Of a stretch of 64,000 nt of DNA, positions 50,466-61,443 are shown piece by piece. This DNA is from Mytilus edulis (Eukaryota; Mollusca; Bivalvia; Mytilida; Mytilidae), in the NCBI RefSeq assembly GCF_963676685.1, contig NC_092348.1, positions 23,907,386 to 23,971,385 on the forward strand, given 5' to 3'. A program made the position numbers and the translations under genes. The notes below the pieces were generated by a model. The model made no database searches. It saw only the letters and a program-made list of their open reading frames with translations, and was not told the origin of the DNA. The number at the start of each line of letters is the position of its first letter. Position 1 is the first letter of the stretch.

Positions 50466-50621
50466 TTACATTTTGATTTTCTTTTCTTTCTCACTGTTAT
50501 ACTTTGGCAAGGGTTTCATCAGTCCACTTTGATATAAAGAAAGAATATCATCGTGCAGATTTTCCTGAAAACCTAATTTTTCAAATCTGATAGCTTCAAA
50601 TTCATTTTCTAAATCTTTTTG
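50466..50621 (-). CDS. Candidate 3'-terminal exon of a minus-strand gene
   Basis: A good acceptor (TATTGACTTTCAG on the minus strand) precedes a 51-codon open stretch ending in TAA. The peptide is acidic and helix-prone (for example EFEAIRFEKLGFQENLHDDI), ending in the basic KEKKIKM. Its charge and lack of low-complexity character look more protein-like than other short frames here. I do not recognise the family. Upstream exons would lie to the right, but that side immediately enters an F1 repeat and unit B, so the gene, if real, may have been broken by the duplication junction. Chance open frame is the main alternative. Confidence 0.25.
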   Translation of the reverse strand, partial: QKDLENEFEAIRFEKLGFQENLHDDILSLYQSGLMKPLPKYNSEKEKKIKM

Positions 50622-51116
50622 CTGAAAGTCAATAAAATTTAAGGTTTTTGTTCGCGTTTGTTTTTGTTGCGCTTCAGCGTTTCTGTGTTCCATTGTTTTC
50701 CTCTAGTAGTTGGTGTGTTTCCCGTGGTTTAGTTGGTAACCTGGATTTGTTTTCCCTTTCGATTTATGACGTTTGGACAGCGATGAAGTTCACAATTATA
50801 CAGATTTATGTTTTGATGTGTGTTGCAGCTAAATACCTACTTATTTACATTTCCAGTAATTTTATGTATTCCGAAGGAGTTTATAGTAAAAATAAATGAT
50901 ATAATAATAAAAGAAAATGTAGATAAACTCCAGAGAAATGATTTGTCAAACCCCTGGGATAGCAACCCTTATATCCGTTTATTTCTATAAAATAACCTGT
51001 ATATCTTTATTGTCTATATTTAGGTTTATTTTATGAATGCTATGTTTAAATATGCAATCGCAGATACCTTTGTTATATTTCGTTGGATCATTGTTTTTAT
51101 AAGGGGAGTTTATCTT

Positions 51117-52822
51117 AGTAGACATTTGTGGAAACTAGATCTCTACCTAGGATTACACTTTAGACTTACGATTATAGGTGACAAAAACAAGGGATCATCT
51201 CAATATACAAAAACAAACCAACAATACAGATACAAAATAGCAAATGGTGTCTTCTATATATAAAAAAAGGATGTAAGCAACACGTTAAAATTTCGTGTGT
51301 TCGAAGCGCTTTTCTAGATTTACCATCAAAACCGAAACATGGCGGAACATTTTAAGACGATTTATAAGGACCGAAGGTGTAGATAGATGTATGATATATA
51401 TATTATGAGCAAGAACAATAGATTTTTCCCGCGAAACAGGGCATTTTTAATGCAATGGTTAGAATACGAAAACCATCAAAAATATTGTTCAGAGGATACT
51501 CTACAAACTTTCATTTGAAATAGAAATGTTGGTGTCGTTTTTTTATGCACGATTAAAACTTTGTATCCGCAACTGTTGCCCTGCCGACTTAAATAGATTG
51601 TGATTTTTTTTAACAATTTCTTCTCGCCTGCTACACTTTTGAGTTTTTATCCCTTACAATCAATTGAATAGATTTGCGTATCAACTTTGTTTTGAAATGA
51701 ACAACGTCGCAGTTTCAAGCCGATCAACGCTTTTGAATATCGACATATGGTCAGACCCCTCCCTCTTTATCTTGGGTTGGAATCCCCTTTTGAAAATGGC
51801 TGGATCGACCCGTGCGTTGTCAGTGCACTCTTTATTACAATTCCATTAGAATAATACCAGTCTCGGAACAAGGGTTAAAGTTCATGATTCGAGTATACCA
51901 GTGCCATCCATGTTGATGGTGTATAATTATCGACACCGCCAAAAATAACTGTCCATACTTAATGATTCTCAAGATCTTTATTATAATAATTGCGTAAAAG
52001 AAAAATAACTTGGAACTCATTTGTCATTTTTTGTGTGTTGCTGTTGAAAACACAGACAGCAAAGTTTTAACTATTTGTGTACACCTATTCTTAGATTTAA
52101 ACTGAGTCTGGTGAACAGTCTAATTAGTTATCAAAGGTACCAGGATTGTAATTTGGTATGCCAGACGCGCGTTTCGTCTACATAAGACTCATCAGTGACA
52201 CTCATTTCAAAATATTAAATATATTTCCTACATAAAGAAGTTCGTCAAAAACGTACACAAAAGTGTTTGTCCTATTCAGGAAATATAAAATATTTCAAAA
52301 TTATACCGAACGGCAAGTGAAATTGCATGAGGAATAAAAAGCTCAAAAACACCCGTCCGCTGTATTTCCTCATTCTCTTAAAAAACAATAGAAAGAAAGT
52401 ATGTCTTGATCTGTCTTAGCATAAACATGCTAACATGCTCAATGGTTGATTGCACCTTTTCTAAAACAAAATATGTCTGACCTTTTTTTTACCCCAATCT
52501 AGCTTCTGCAAATACAATTGCGATATTTGTGTGTCCCATGTTAAATTTATTTCTAAAATAATATTAGTTTATTCTATCATACTTCGTACAATTACAGCAT
52601 TTTCAACCTGGATAACACTGTATACAATAATTTATGTTAACACATTGCTGCAAACATATTAAAAATCTTTGTTCAACTACAGAAAAACATCACTATCGTT
52701 ACATTGTCTTGGATCGACGGTTTATTTTTACCCTTTGAGAAAGCCCAAGATTTAAATGTTACCTGTAAGTGTAATTGTAATCCTAATCGTAGGTGTATGA
52801 CAGTTTCCGCAAATGTCTATTA
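51117..52822. other. About 1.7 kb private to unit B, between leader block and gene
   Basis: In unit A the leader (AGTTTATCTTA) runs almost directly into the TRIM start region. In unit B the same words are separated by about 1.7 kb, which includes an antisense F2 copy (52,125-52,210, GCCAGACGCGCGTTTCGTCT). No coding region is recognised. Either B gained this or A lost it. Confidence 0.6.
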
Positions 52823-52852
52823 AGAACGCGGAAGTAGTTTACCTGTCCTGAC

Positions 52853-54862
52853 ATGGCCGCACTGGTGAATGAATGTGATGTTTTGACCTGTCCCATATGT
52901 TTAGAAACACTAAAATCTCCTAAAAGTCTACCATGTTTACACAGTTTTTGTGAAATATGTATCGGTGAGTTTATTTTATCAACAGAACGTCGATCAGGAC
53001 ATAAACTTTCGAGTTACCCTTGTCCCGTTTGCAGATCAGTTGTTACGCCCACCAATCCGGATAAGGATACTTCGCAGTGGGTATTGTCCCTTCCGCAAAG
53101 TAAACAAATGGGTCAATCAGAAAGTACTAAACAGGAATGCCACATGTGCAAAAAGCAAAACAATTTGAATACAGCAACACACTGGTGTCGGGACTGTGTT
53201 GACGCGTTTTGCATGGAGTGTTTACGTCTCCATAATCTTATGACGTTTTCTGCAGATCATAAAGTTGTAAAGATCGATGAAATAGAAATGTCCGTCAGCG
53301 GAAGCGAGACTGATTTAAGTTTAATTTCTGATTCGTGCCCTATTCACAAATCAAAAATCTTTGAAGCGTTCTGTTTTGACCACCAGAAACTATGCTGCGT
53401 TCTCTGTCTAACATTACAACATAGAAAATGTGAAACTGTTCATGCTTTTGATGAAATTCATTATCTGAACAAAAGAAGTCTACTGTCATCACTAGAATCG
53501 GAACTAATCGAAATGAAAAGTAAAGTATATGAATTAAAAGAAGCAAGATTGTTTGACAAGGAAAAATTAGATGTCGTCTTCACAGAAATGGAATTAAATG
53601 CGAGCCAGCATGTTTTATGTTTGAAAGAGAAACTAGATAGTTTATTGGATGTGTTTATAAAGAATCTGAACGTAACCCGTGACGAACAGAGACTTTCTTC
53701 TGAAGAAAATATGAAGGTAGTTGATAAACTCTTAAGATACATTGAACAATTACAAAACGTGTCAAAAACGGTTCAAGATCAGTGCAATTTAAATCAAACA
53801 TTTATTTTCTTTGAACAATCCAAAGCCGAGCTTAAATCTGTAGTTCGTGAAGTAAAAGATGTAATCAATATAAAGTCAGTTAATAATGCTGAATTTATTT
53901 TTTGCAAAACACTGGACCAAGTTTCCAGTGTTGAATCTCTTGGCGATATTGAGTTTATAACATCTAATTCGATTGATAGTGAACAATTTATTAGACAGTT
54001 ATATCCATCAAAAAGTGTTTTACTTGACAAAAGTAGGCATCCACTTTCTTATAACAACACTTCATTTAAACATCATGAGACTGTTAATTTAAAAGGCTTT
54101 ACCATTTACGGCTGTGTCTTTGTTTCGGAAACCATAGTTGTTTTAGGTGGAAGTCAGACATGTAAGGATGTCTTAACAGGAAATATTAAGACTCTTGACA
54201 TATCAACTGGAAATATAACATCCGAATATATTATCGCGGAAACAGTCAAGAGACTTGCTTATGATTTCCAGAGTGAATCTCTATTTGTTTCCTGCTATAG
54301 TTCAAAACTGCACTATTTGAAATTTGTCAAAGATTTCACAGCACATGTAACCCTTGACAGAATCACCGAAAGCGTTGGCGGTACATGTGTATTCGAAAAG
54401 AATGTATATGTAATTGTTGAAAAAGCTGTGCAAAAAGTAAGCATCGAGCAATTAGAGAAAAACGTCATTCCACAAACATGTTTTAAGACTGATACCGTCT
54501 GTTCGTCTATTAATGGACTTGAAATTGACTGCAAGAATGAACGTTTACTATACACATCTTCAGATTTTGGGGTAGTGTGTTCGTCATTAGAGGGTCATAC
54601 AATCTTTTCTTATAAAGATAAGAATATGAAAAGTTATTGTTTAGCCATCTTTTCGCAAGGAGACATATTGATAGGTGATACTAATGGCTCCGTACATGTT
54701 TTATCAAAAGACGGTAAGAAAAGAAGAACTGTTATCACGAAAAGCAAAAAGGTGGTCCCAATTTGGGATATCTGTTTAAACAAATCTAATTCGAGTTCGG
54801 TTATATGTGGACCTGACTTCATAGAAATATATGACATTGTTGCTACTAAACAAAACATATAA
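52853..54862 (+). CDS. TRIM family protein (RING, two B-boxes, coiled coil, propeller-like C terminus)
   Basis: An intronless 669-residue frame. Residues 13-60 form a C3HC4 RING (C13, C16, C28, H30, C33, C36, C57, C60), the E2-binding domain of E3 ubiquitin ligases. Residues 96-136 form B-box 1 (C96, C99, C112, C115, C120, C123, H127, H136). Residues 162-197 form B-box 2 (C162, H165, C174, C182, C185, H190, H197 among them). A long charged helical region (about 205-340) is the expected coiled coil for dimerisation. Residues 380-669 carry repeated hydrophobic strand patterns resembling the NHL/YWTD-like propellers of other invertebrate TRIMs, but no B30.2 domain; the propeller call is inference. 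The order is the standard tripartite layout. The ATG has G at -3 and +4 and is shared with the other copy. Predicted role: cytoplasmic ubiquitin ligase or scaffold, perhaps in innate immunity, where bivalve TRIMs are expanded. The substrate is unknown. Confidence 0.9.
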   Translation: MAALVNECDVLTCPICLETLKSPKSLPCLHSFCEICIGEFILSTERRSGHKLSSYPCPVCRSVVTPTNPDKDTSQWVLSLPQSKQMGQSESTKQECHMCKKQNNLNTATHWCRDCVDAFCMECLRLHNLMTFSADHKVVKIDEIEMSVSGSETDLSLISDSCPIHKSKIFEAFCFDHQKLCCVLCLTLQHRKCETVHAFDEIHYLNKRSLLSSLESELIEMKSKVYELKEARLFDKEKLDVVFTEMELNASQHVLCLKEKLDSLLDVFIKNLNVTRDEQRLSSEENMKVVDKLLRYIEQLQNVSKTVQDQCNLNQTFIFFEQSKAELKSVVREVKDVINIKSVNNAEFIFCKTLDQVSSVESLGDIEFITSNSIDSEQFIRQLYPSKSVLLDKSRHPLSYNNTSFKHHETVNLKGFTIYGCVFVSETIVVLGGSQTCKDVLTGNIKTLDISTGNITSEYIIAETVKRLAYDFQSESLFVSCYSSKLHYLKFVKDFTAHVTLDRITESVGGTCVFEKNVYVIVEKAVQKVSIEQLEKNVIPQTCFKTDTVCSSINGLEIDCKNERLLYTSSDFGVVCSSLEGHTIFSYKDKNMKSYCLAIFSQGDILIGDTNGSVHVLSKDGKKRRTVITKSKKVVPIWDICLNKSNSSSVICGPDFIEIYDIVATKQNI

Positions 54863-55897
54863 CATTTGCAGACATTGTTTAAAGTTCAATGTAATACTAA
54901 TTAATGATCAATCAGTGTACTAACTTAAGGTACAGATACATATAGCGTTAAAAGTTAGAAAAATGCAAATAATAGGGATAAATAATACTACAATAAGATA
55001 AATAGATAAACGACTTAAATGAAAGTAACGTAATTTATTTATTTTTAATTGAATATGTGTTTGGAAATTATTTTTATTTATATAATAAGAATGAGTGAAC
55101 ACTCTTTATACTTTCTAAGAATGCTGTGGGTTAGAGATTGCACTGTTTTGTATTGCAATATCCGAGGAAGGTGACAACAAAAAATGGATAACCCGACACA
55201 ACAGTTTTAAATTATATAGAAAAATTGTTTTCCAATGTAAATAATATAAATAACTCATATAAGGTTAAGGCAACAATGTATCCCATGTCTCAATTTCAAA
55301 TGATATCAAATTTGTTACTAGTAGAGTCATTGACCAGGAGTCTATCTGTTCTAAAGTTACAACATCTACAACTTGTAATATACAATGATAAAAATATGGT
55401 GGTATAATGATATAAATGAAACGCTATTTGTTTTGCTTATCATTATTTCATTTAATGGCACTAACCTCAAACCAAGTGTTTTGATGACCTAACAAGGATA
55501 TTGAATTGAATTACAAAGAAAATGATGAATGCTTGAATATTTGGTGTGTAATGCCTTTTTCAGCACACCATGCAATATCATAGAGATCAGCTGTTTATTA
55601 GTATATTAGGGAATGACAGCAGAAGTAAACATATGCCATACCACAAGAAAACTGACAATTCTTATAAATTGCTATAAGCGGAGTTCAAACTCATCTCTGT
55701 GTAGACATGCTAGTGCAACTGTAAATGAATACCGACCATTTAGAACCTTAAATAAAACCAAATGCATGGGATTTGTTAATGAGACAGCAAAGAATCTTTA
55801 TATTTTAATATCCTAATCCTAGATAATTATTCCATGTTGCATGTTGCTGCTAAAAATCAAATTTATACATTCACAGCAATAAAATAAAAATAATTTA
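54863..55897. other. Shared 3' flank of the TRIM gene (unit B)
   Basis: About 98% like 41,534-42,060 over its first half. The word AATAAA occurs at 55,751-55,756 (missing in unit A through a small deletion) and near 55,879. No gene beyond the TRIM transcript's possible 3' UTR. Confidence 0.6.
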
Positions 55898-57229
55898 CAG
55901 TGAAACCTGGGTAAACCGAACCCTGATAAAACCGAATTTCAGTTGAAACCGAACAATTTTCAAAGTCCCACAAAATTTCCCTATCAATTAACGTTAATCT
56001 AACCTGAAAAAACCGAACCCTGTCAACACCGAATTCCGAACGATTTTTGAAGGCTCGATAGTAAATATGTATCTAAAAATTACCTGTCAAAATCGATCGA
56101 TAGCAATCAAAACAAACAACCCTTTTTGGCTTGTTGTTCGGTGTGAGCTAAGGCTCCGTGTTGAAGGCCGTACTTTAACCTATAATGGTTTACTTTTTAA
56201 ATTGTTATTTGTATGGAGAGTTGTCTCATTAGCACTCACACCACATCTTCCTATATCTAATTATTTTTAATTATTTTCATGATTTCATTAAACAAACACA
56301 GGATGACAGAGTATCCCCGAGGGTATTTGAGGTTAAATTAACTGGTGAGTTGTTTTGACAAACTAATTAGCATGTTTGTGTCCATGTATTCAGTGATCAA
56401 ATGATTTATGTTGTAAAGAAACGTTAAACTGGTCAGCTGCCCCCATCGCCGAAAATGACAAGAAAGGAACTTTCCCTTAGATCAATTAAATGCACGTTAC
56501 TCAAATAATTATCGTGACTGCCATTCTGTAGCTAAACTGTTTAATTAAGTAATAGTTTTAAAGTTTTAAAGCCTTTCACTGGATTAGGAAGTCATGCAAC
56601 ACGACAAGGTCAATGGCTTTCGATTGCCGGATTCCCTTTAGAGGCCCTATATATTTGATTCGGATGCTCCTGAAGACTTCCGTAAGCTATTTAACAACGA
56701 TAAAGTCCGAGAATAAACTGGACAAAACTGGACCCCTGCTGTTGTTTCACTCTTATCGTGTTGCGAAGTATCAGTCAGCGGGGGCAAGTTTAGTCCGAGA
56801 ACTCGGGTGTACAATGACGATCTCGACTCAACTACGGAATCGTCATTTGACAGTGACTTGGAATATGAAGTGGTCAGTGAATTAATGGATTAGAAAATAA
56901 TTGTAAAAAGCAAAATTGCTCCACGTCGGACATCATTGAACGATTTATACATTGTAGTTTCACAACGACGAGCGTGATTGACGGAGTGGCGTTTGATTTA
57001 TAAACAAAAATGTACCAATAGGTCTATCTTTATCTACTTATATTTTTACGCTTACATCTATATCATCACGAAAATAAATAGTCGTCTGTTGTGTTACCTA
57101 TTATTCCTTGTCAGTAAGTGCTAAAATTATTTTGGTGTCGACTTCCGTTTACCTCTACAATCCGAACACCTGTGAAAACCGAACAAAACGCAAAGTCCCG
57201 TGGGTGTTCGGTTTGGACAGGTTTCACTG
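55898..57229. mobile_element. 1,332 bp CAGTG-ended DNA transposon (Tc1/mariner superfamily, pogo/Tigger-like), non-autonomous
   Basis: The ends CAGTGAAACCTG...AAACCGAAC and their inverse (GTTCGGTTT...CAGGTTTCACTG) are flanked by TA on both sides. Unit A has the uninterrupted site (TTTATATCAAA at 42,533), which proves insertion with TA duplication. CAGT ends and a TA target are typical of Tc1/mariner and pogo elements. A start-like peptide MTRKELSLRSIKCTLLK begins at 56,455 and stops early, and an acidic tail-like frame (DDLDSTTESSFDSDLEYEVV) lies at about 56,815-56,880. These may be relics of a transposase, but no DDE core is visible. An F5 repeat is nested at 56,133-56,262. Confidence 0.8.
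56133..56262 (+). repeat. F5 repeat nested in the CAGTG-ended element
   Basis: GTTCGGTGTGAGCTAAGGCT to ACTCACACCACATCTTCCTA is the reverse complement of 15,605-15,725. It either inserted later or was captured by the element. Confidence 0.65.
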
Positions 57230-57231
57230 TA

Positions 57232-58560
57232 TATCAAACAAAATGATATAATAGTTTTAAAAGTGCAGATAAATTCAAGTGAGATGACGCTTGCAAAGTA
57301 TCTGAAGTAGCATATTATGATGATGCGTCATATCTAGAGATTACAGAGTTTTGTATGTCGGTGTTTGTTTTTGTTGCCTTTCAGCGTGTCTGTTGTTCCG
57401 TTTTTCCTCATATAGTTGATATGTTTCCTTCGGTTTTATTTTGTAACCGAAATTTGGTTTTCTCTCAATCGATTCAAGATTTTTGAACAATGGTATACTA
57501 CTGTTGCCTTTATTGACTTGCAGTCAAGCTAACGTTTTTATATTGTTATTCTTCTGCTGATAACCAAAAGAAATTTACTTTTCTTGATTTTCTCTCACTT
57601 GACGTCAGGGTAACTGATAACTTATTTTTAAGGTAATACTCCCACTGGTCGTCAGGTTAATTTGTTTTCAAGAGAGATGTTTAGCTAGCTTTAAAACCAG
57701 GTTTAATCCACCATTTTCTACATAAGTCAGGAATATGACAGTTTTAATCCATTCCTTTGATGTGTTTGAGCTTTTGATTGTTCCTTGAAGTTCAGTATTT
57801 TTGTGATTTAACTTTTTCATGGTAATCCTCCAACTTGTCGTCTCTCACTTGCGGTCAGTTTCACTTGTTTTTCATGGGTATTATCTGTCTTGACGTCAGG
57901 GTAACTTGATTTTTATTGGGATTCTCTTATCTTTCGTCAGGGTAATTTGATGTTACGGTGAAATTTTCACTAGTCGTCAGGGTTACATTGCTTTGTAAAA
58001 AGAAATAACTAAATTATCGACTAAGAGGAAGTAAACGTCTGATACATCAAATCAGTTAAAGTTTACAAATCAAGCTGCTTGCTAAATATGGAAGTCTGTT
58101 CTGAGGGTCCTGAGATATTGGTAACCCAAATGTGTGATGGACAGAAATATGATGTGTTTACAGTATAACTCCCTCTCTTAAGTAGGGGTATAAAAACATA
58201 CTTTAAAAAAAGGCTACAATAATATACCGCTGTTCGAAAGTCATAAATTGATTGAGAGAAAACAAATCCGAGTTAATAACTTAAACCGAGGGTAACACCA
58301 ACAATAAGAGAAAAACAACGAAACTACAGAAACACTGAAGTGCAACAAAATACAAACGACAATGCAACACACACAGAAACGAACAATAAGATAACAACTG
58401 TCATTTTCCTGACTTGTACAGGACATTTTAAGAAAAAAATGGTGAGTCGAACCTAGTTTTGTTGCTAGCCAAACCTCGAACTTTTATGGCAATGTTAAAT
58501 ATACAAATATATCACTAATATGGCAACATTACATGACAGGAACAAGTAAATGCAAGAACA
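57232..58560. other. Duplicated non-coding block (unit B)
   Basis: It contains F1 (57,350-57,515, plus), the GTCAGGGTAACT-rich degenerate tandem repeat with an F4 piece (57,590-57,995) and antisense F1 (58,210-58,545), all collinear with 42,540-43,860. No gene. Confidence 0.65.
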
Positions 58561-59660
58561 TCCAGGACAGTAAAATAAACAAACAAGAGTACACACGCTG
58601 AAATGTCTCGCCTTTTTTTTTTTTTTTTACTAATTATTGATATTATGTTGATAGTCCTAACTATAGAGCTTATTACAACTGTCACATAAACTAAACATTA
58701 ACCAAGAAAACTAAACATTGACCAATGAACCATGAAAATGAAAATGAGGTAAAGGTCGGATGAACCATGCCAGGCAGGCATGTACAGCTAACAATTCTTC
58801 CAAACAATAAATATAGTTGACCTATTGCTTATAGTTTCAGAAAAACAGACCAAAACACAAAAACTTAACATTGAGCAACGAACCGTGAAAATGAGGTCAA
58901 GGTCAAATAGAACCTGCGCGACTGACATATAGATCATAAAATATTTCCATACACCAAATATAGTTGACCTATTGCATATAGTATTAGAAAAAACGATCAA
59001 AACTCAAAAACTTAACTTTGATCACTGACCCATGAAAAAGAGGTCAAGGTCAGATGACACCTACAAGCTAGACATGTAGACCTTACAATCATTCCATACA
59101 CCAAATATAGTAGACATATTGCACACAGTATAGGAAAAACAGACAAAACAAAAAACCTGAACTGTAACCACTGAACCATGAAAATGGGTCAAGGTCAGAT
59201 GACACCTGTCAGTTGGACATGTACACCTTACAGTCCTTCCTATACACCGAATATACTAGACCTATTGCTCATAGTATCTGAGATATGGACTTGAACACCA
59301 AAAATTTAACCTTGTTCACTGATCCATGATATGAGGTCGAGGTCAAGTGAAAACTGTATGACGGGCATGAGATTCTTTCAAGGTATGCATATACCAAATA
59401 TAGTTATCCTATTACTTATAATAAGAAAGAATTTAACATCACACAAAATCTTAACTTTTTCTTCAAGTAGTCACTGAACCATATTGAACATGTGACTGAC
59501 GGAAACTTCGTAGCATGAGGCATTCATATACAAAGAATGAAGTATCCAGGTCATCTACCTTCTAAAATATAAAGCTTTTAAGAAGTAAGCTAACGCCGCC
59601 GCAGGATCACTATCCCTATGTCGAGCTTTCTGCGACAAAAGTCGCAGTCTCGACAAAAAA
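58560..59660 (+). mobile_element. Candidate Helitron-related (pearl/HINE-like) element carrying the 147 bp array
   Basis: After the array comes a unique tail (CATTCATATACAAAGAATGA, TTTAAGAAGTAAGCTAACG) ending in a strong stem-loop: TGTCGAG + CTGCGAC, loop AAAA, GTCGCAG + CTCGACA (59,619-59,655). A core of ~150 bp tandem units followed by a terminal hairpin is the architecture described for bivalve pearl elements and Helentron-associated repeats (established knowledge). Applying it here is inference, because the exact ends are not fixed and no Rep/helicase is present. Confidence 0.45.
58715..59500 (+). repeat. Tandem array with 147 bp period, about five units
   Basis: The anchor ATGAGGTCAAGGTC recurs at 58,744, 58,891, 59,038, 59,184 and 59,331 (periods 147, 147, 146, 147). 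A second anchor ATATAGTTGACCTATTGC gives 58,811 to 58,958, also 147. Units differ by scattered substitutions. The last unit is internally deleted near 59,480. Unit A has no counterpart. Confidence 0.85.
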
Positions 59661-59767
59661 CAATGCAACTGCACATTTAAACTTGATACTCTAAGGTCAT
59701 ACTGTTTATACATATGAAAATGCCTGTACCAAGTCCGGAATATGACAGTTGTGTTATGTTCGCTTAA

Positions 59768-60016
59768 GGGAGCTACCATTTGATTTTTATGGGGGGGCTA
59801 GGATGAAAAATGTTGTCCTGCTTTTTTTTTAGTTGTAATCCCTGTCCTGCCTTTTAATTTTTTACTCTATTCGGTCCTGCCTTTTTTTTTACTAGTTTAT
59901 CCTGACTTTTTTTACACAAATTGTCATCCTGCCTTTTTTTTACCAAGTTGCTCATCCTGCCTTTTTTTCCCCCTCAAAACTCCTGTCATGCCTATTTTTT
60001 TCAAATTTCATCCTAG
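59768..60016 (-). mobile_element. GGCAGGA-array element, truncated copy
   Basis: It starts TAA then GGGAGCTACCATTTGATTTT and GGGGGGGCTAGGATGAAA, the same end as at 63,649. It then runs through the array in the opposite orientation (TCCTGCCTTTTTTT words about every 30 bp) and breaks off at TTTCATCCTAG without its second terminal repeat. Confidence 0.7.
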
Positions 60017-60170
60017 ACTTTTACAGATGGCTCAAACTATATATGTAAAAGAATATAAAAAAAAAGAAAAATGGGGGTTAATGAGCAAAATTAAGGCATT
60101 CAAATGGATAAAAAAAAAATCTGTTGTCTTTTCATAGCTTTACCACATACATCGCATGGACGATCAGGCT
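60017..60170 (-). repeat. Inverted fragment related to the 61,057 element
   Basis: Words such as CTTTTACAGATGGCT, GGCATTCAAATGGATAAA and TTTTCATAGCTTTA are reverse complements of parts of 61,110-61,280. It abuts the truncated GGCAGGA-array element. Confidence 0.55.
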
Positions 60171-60645
60171 GGTTAAAAAAGAGGCTGTAAAACGGCGTGT
60201 AAAATATTACTCAAAATATTTCAGTTAGAAACTCCCCTGTCAATTTGGACCTAAACGTGTTAAGTACGTTCTATTTTGATTGTATTAGTGAAAATTGTTT
60301 GCAAGATTTGGCTTAATTTGATCACTGGTAGGGACATTAACTTAGTTCAGACCGTTGAAATCATTACATTAACCAACATTGCTGCTCCGTCTGTTAACTT
60401 TTGCTTGTTCCTTTTTATAAGACACACTCCATAAAATTACTTCTAAAAGATTTAAAAAAAAACAACGTATCATTATAACACCGAGTCTTCTATTAAAAAG
60501 TGTGTCAACTAGAACGAAACATATACTACACCTGGAAGATATCAGTATACACTTATGAACGCACCCGAACATCCGGCATCAATTCTCCACAATGTACACA
60601 TTAAAGTCATCATGGTCATGACAAAGACAATTTCCATAACCTTTT
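60171..60645. other. No gene recognised
   Basis: AT-rich sequence private to unit B; no recognisable repeat or domain. A 67-residue minus frame here has no domain. Confidence 0.45.
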
Positions 60646-60650
60646 CTTAA

Positions 60651-61052
60651 GGATGTACTTAGGTGAGGTTTTGGAATTTGTGTCAAATGTTCAGACTCCT
60701 TGGTGTTTTTCCATACAATACAATGTAAAATATCTTGCCCAATAACACCCATTTATTTTTTCATATAAGACTTTTAAATAGCTCATGAAATGTCATTTAC
60801 CAAAATTTTAGAAGATTCTTGATTTTCTTTCTTTTGTTTGAGACCCAATTGATACCAATGCAAATATAAGGTAAAAGTCCGAGTCAGCCTTTTCCCGCCA
60901 TATTTTAAATCTCAAATATCTCGAAAAGGAGGTCCATGACATATCAATATTTTTAGCTAATCTTTATCCTTAATTGATGCTCTACCAGCTTATAGTATCA
61001 ATTTTAATTTCTTAATTTAATCATTTTTACCTAACCTCACCTAAGTACATCC
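60651..61052. mobile_element. 402 bp MITE with TTAA target duplication
   Basis: The ends GGATGTACTTAGGTGAGGTT and AACCTCACCTAAGTACATCC are perfect inverse copies flanked by TTAA (60,647-60,650 and 61,053-61,056). TTAA duplication is characteristic of piggyBac-type insertion. No coding capacity. Confidence 0.75.
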
Positions 61053-61056
61053 TTAA

Positions 61057-61439
61057 GGAAGTTCGCTTGTCATGTTTTGGAATTTGTCAGATTTTCGGAA
61101 TCCTCTGATTTTATCCATTTGAATGCCTTAAAAATTTGTCCATTGACGCCCATTTTTCTTTTTATAAATCTTTAACATGTATAATGAAAAGCCATCTGTA
61201 AAAGTCTTATAAAATTTTAATTATTTTTTAATAGTTTTTGAGAACTTAAACTTGTCAATGATAAAGCTATGAAAAGTCAAGAGAGAATATTTCCCCGCAA
61301 AAATGACTATGGCTAATATCTCACCAAAAATCACATTGACCTTTTTTTTTTTGCTCTTTTGATACCTTTATCCATCCCCTGTCAATATAAACTAGTGTTT
61401 TGAAAAGTTAATTATTTTGAAAATGATAAGCGAACTCCC
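61057..61439. mobile_element. 383 bp MITE adjacent to the previous one
   Basis: The ends GGAAGTTCGCTT and AAGCGAACTCCC are inverse copies with one mismatch. The left flank is TTAA (shared with the neighbouring MITE) and the right flank is TTGA, one change from TTAA. The interior contains TTTTCATAGCTTTATCATTG in antisense, a phrase that recurs near 44,870 and 60,130. Confidence 0.65.
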
Positions 61440-61443
61440 TTGA

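Larger units (their letters stand above)
39040..50600. repeat. Segmental duplication, unit A
   Basis: From the F1 repeat at 39,040 (TTGCGCTTCAGCGTTTCTGT) onward, the sequence is collinear with unit B from 50,650: leader block, TRIM gene, its 3' flank, the GTCAGGGTAACT-rich stretch, antisense F1 repeat, F4 repeat, and the block from 46,850 to about 49,800 (opposite 61,594-63,990). The offset grows from 11.6 kb to 13.3 kb to about 14.5 kb because of insertions private to each unit. Confidence 0.85.

Noticed and set aside
56067..56270. 67-residue frame inside the CAGTG-ended element
   Set aside because: Mostly an F5 repeat in translation, not part of a transposase.
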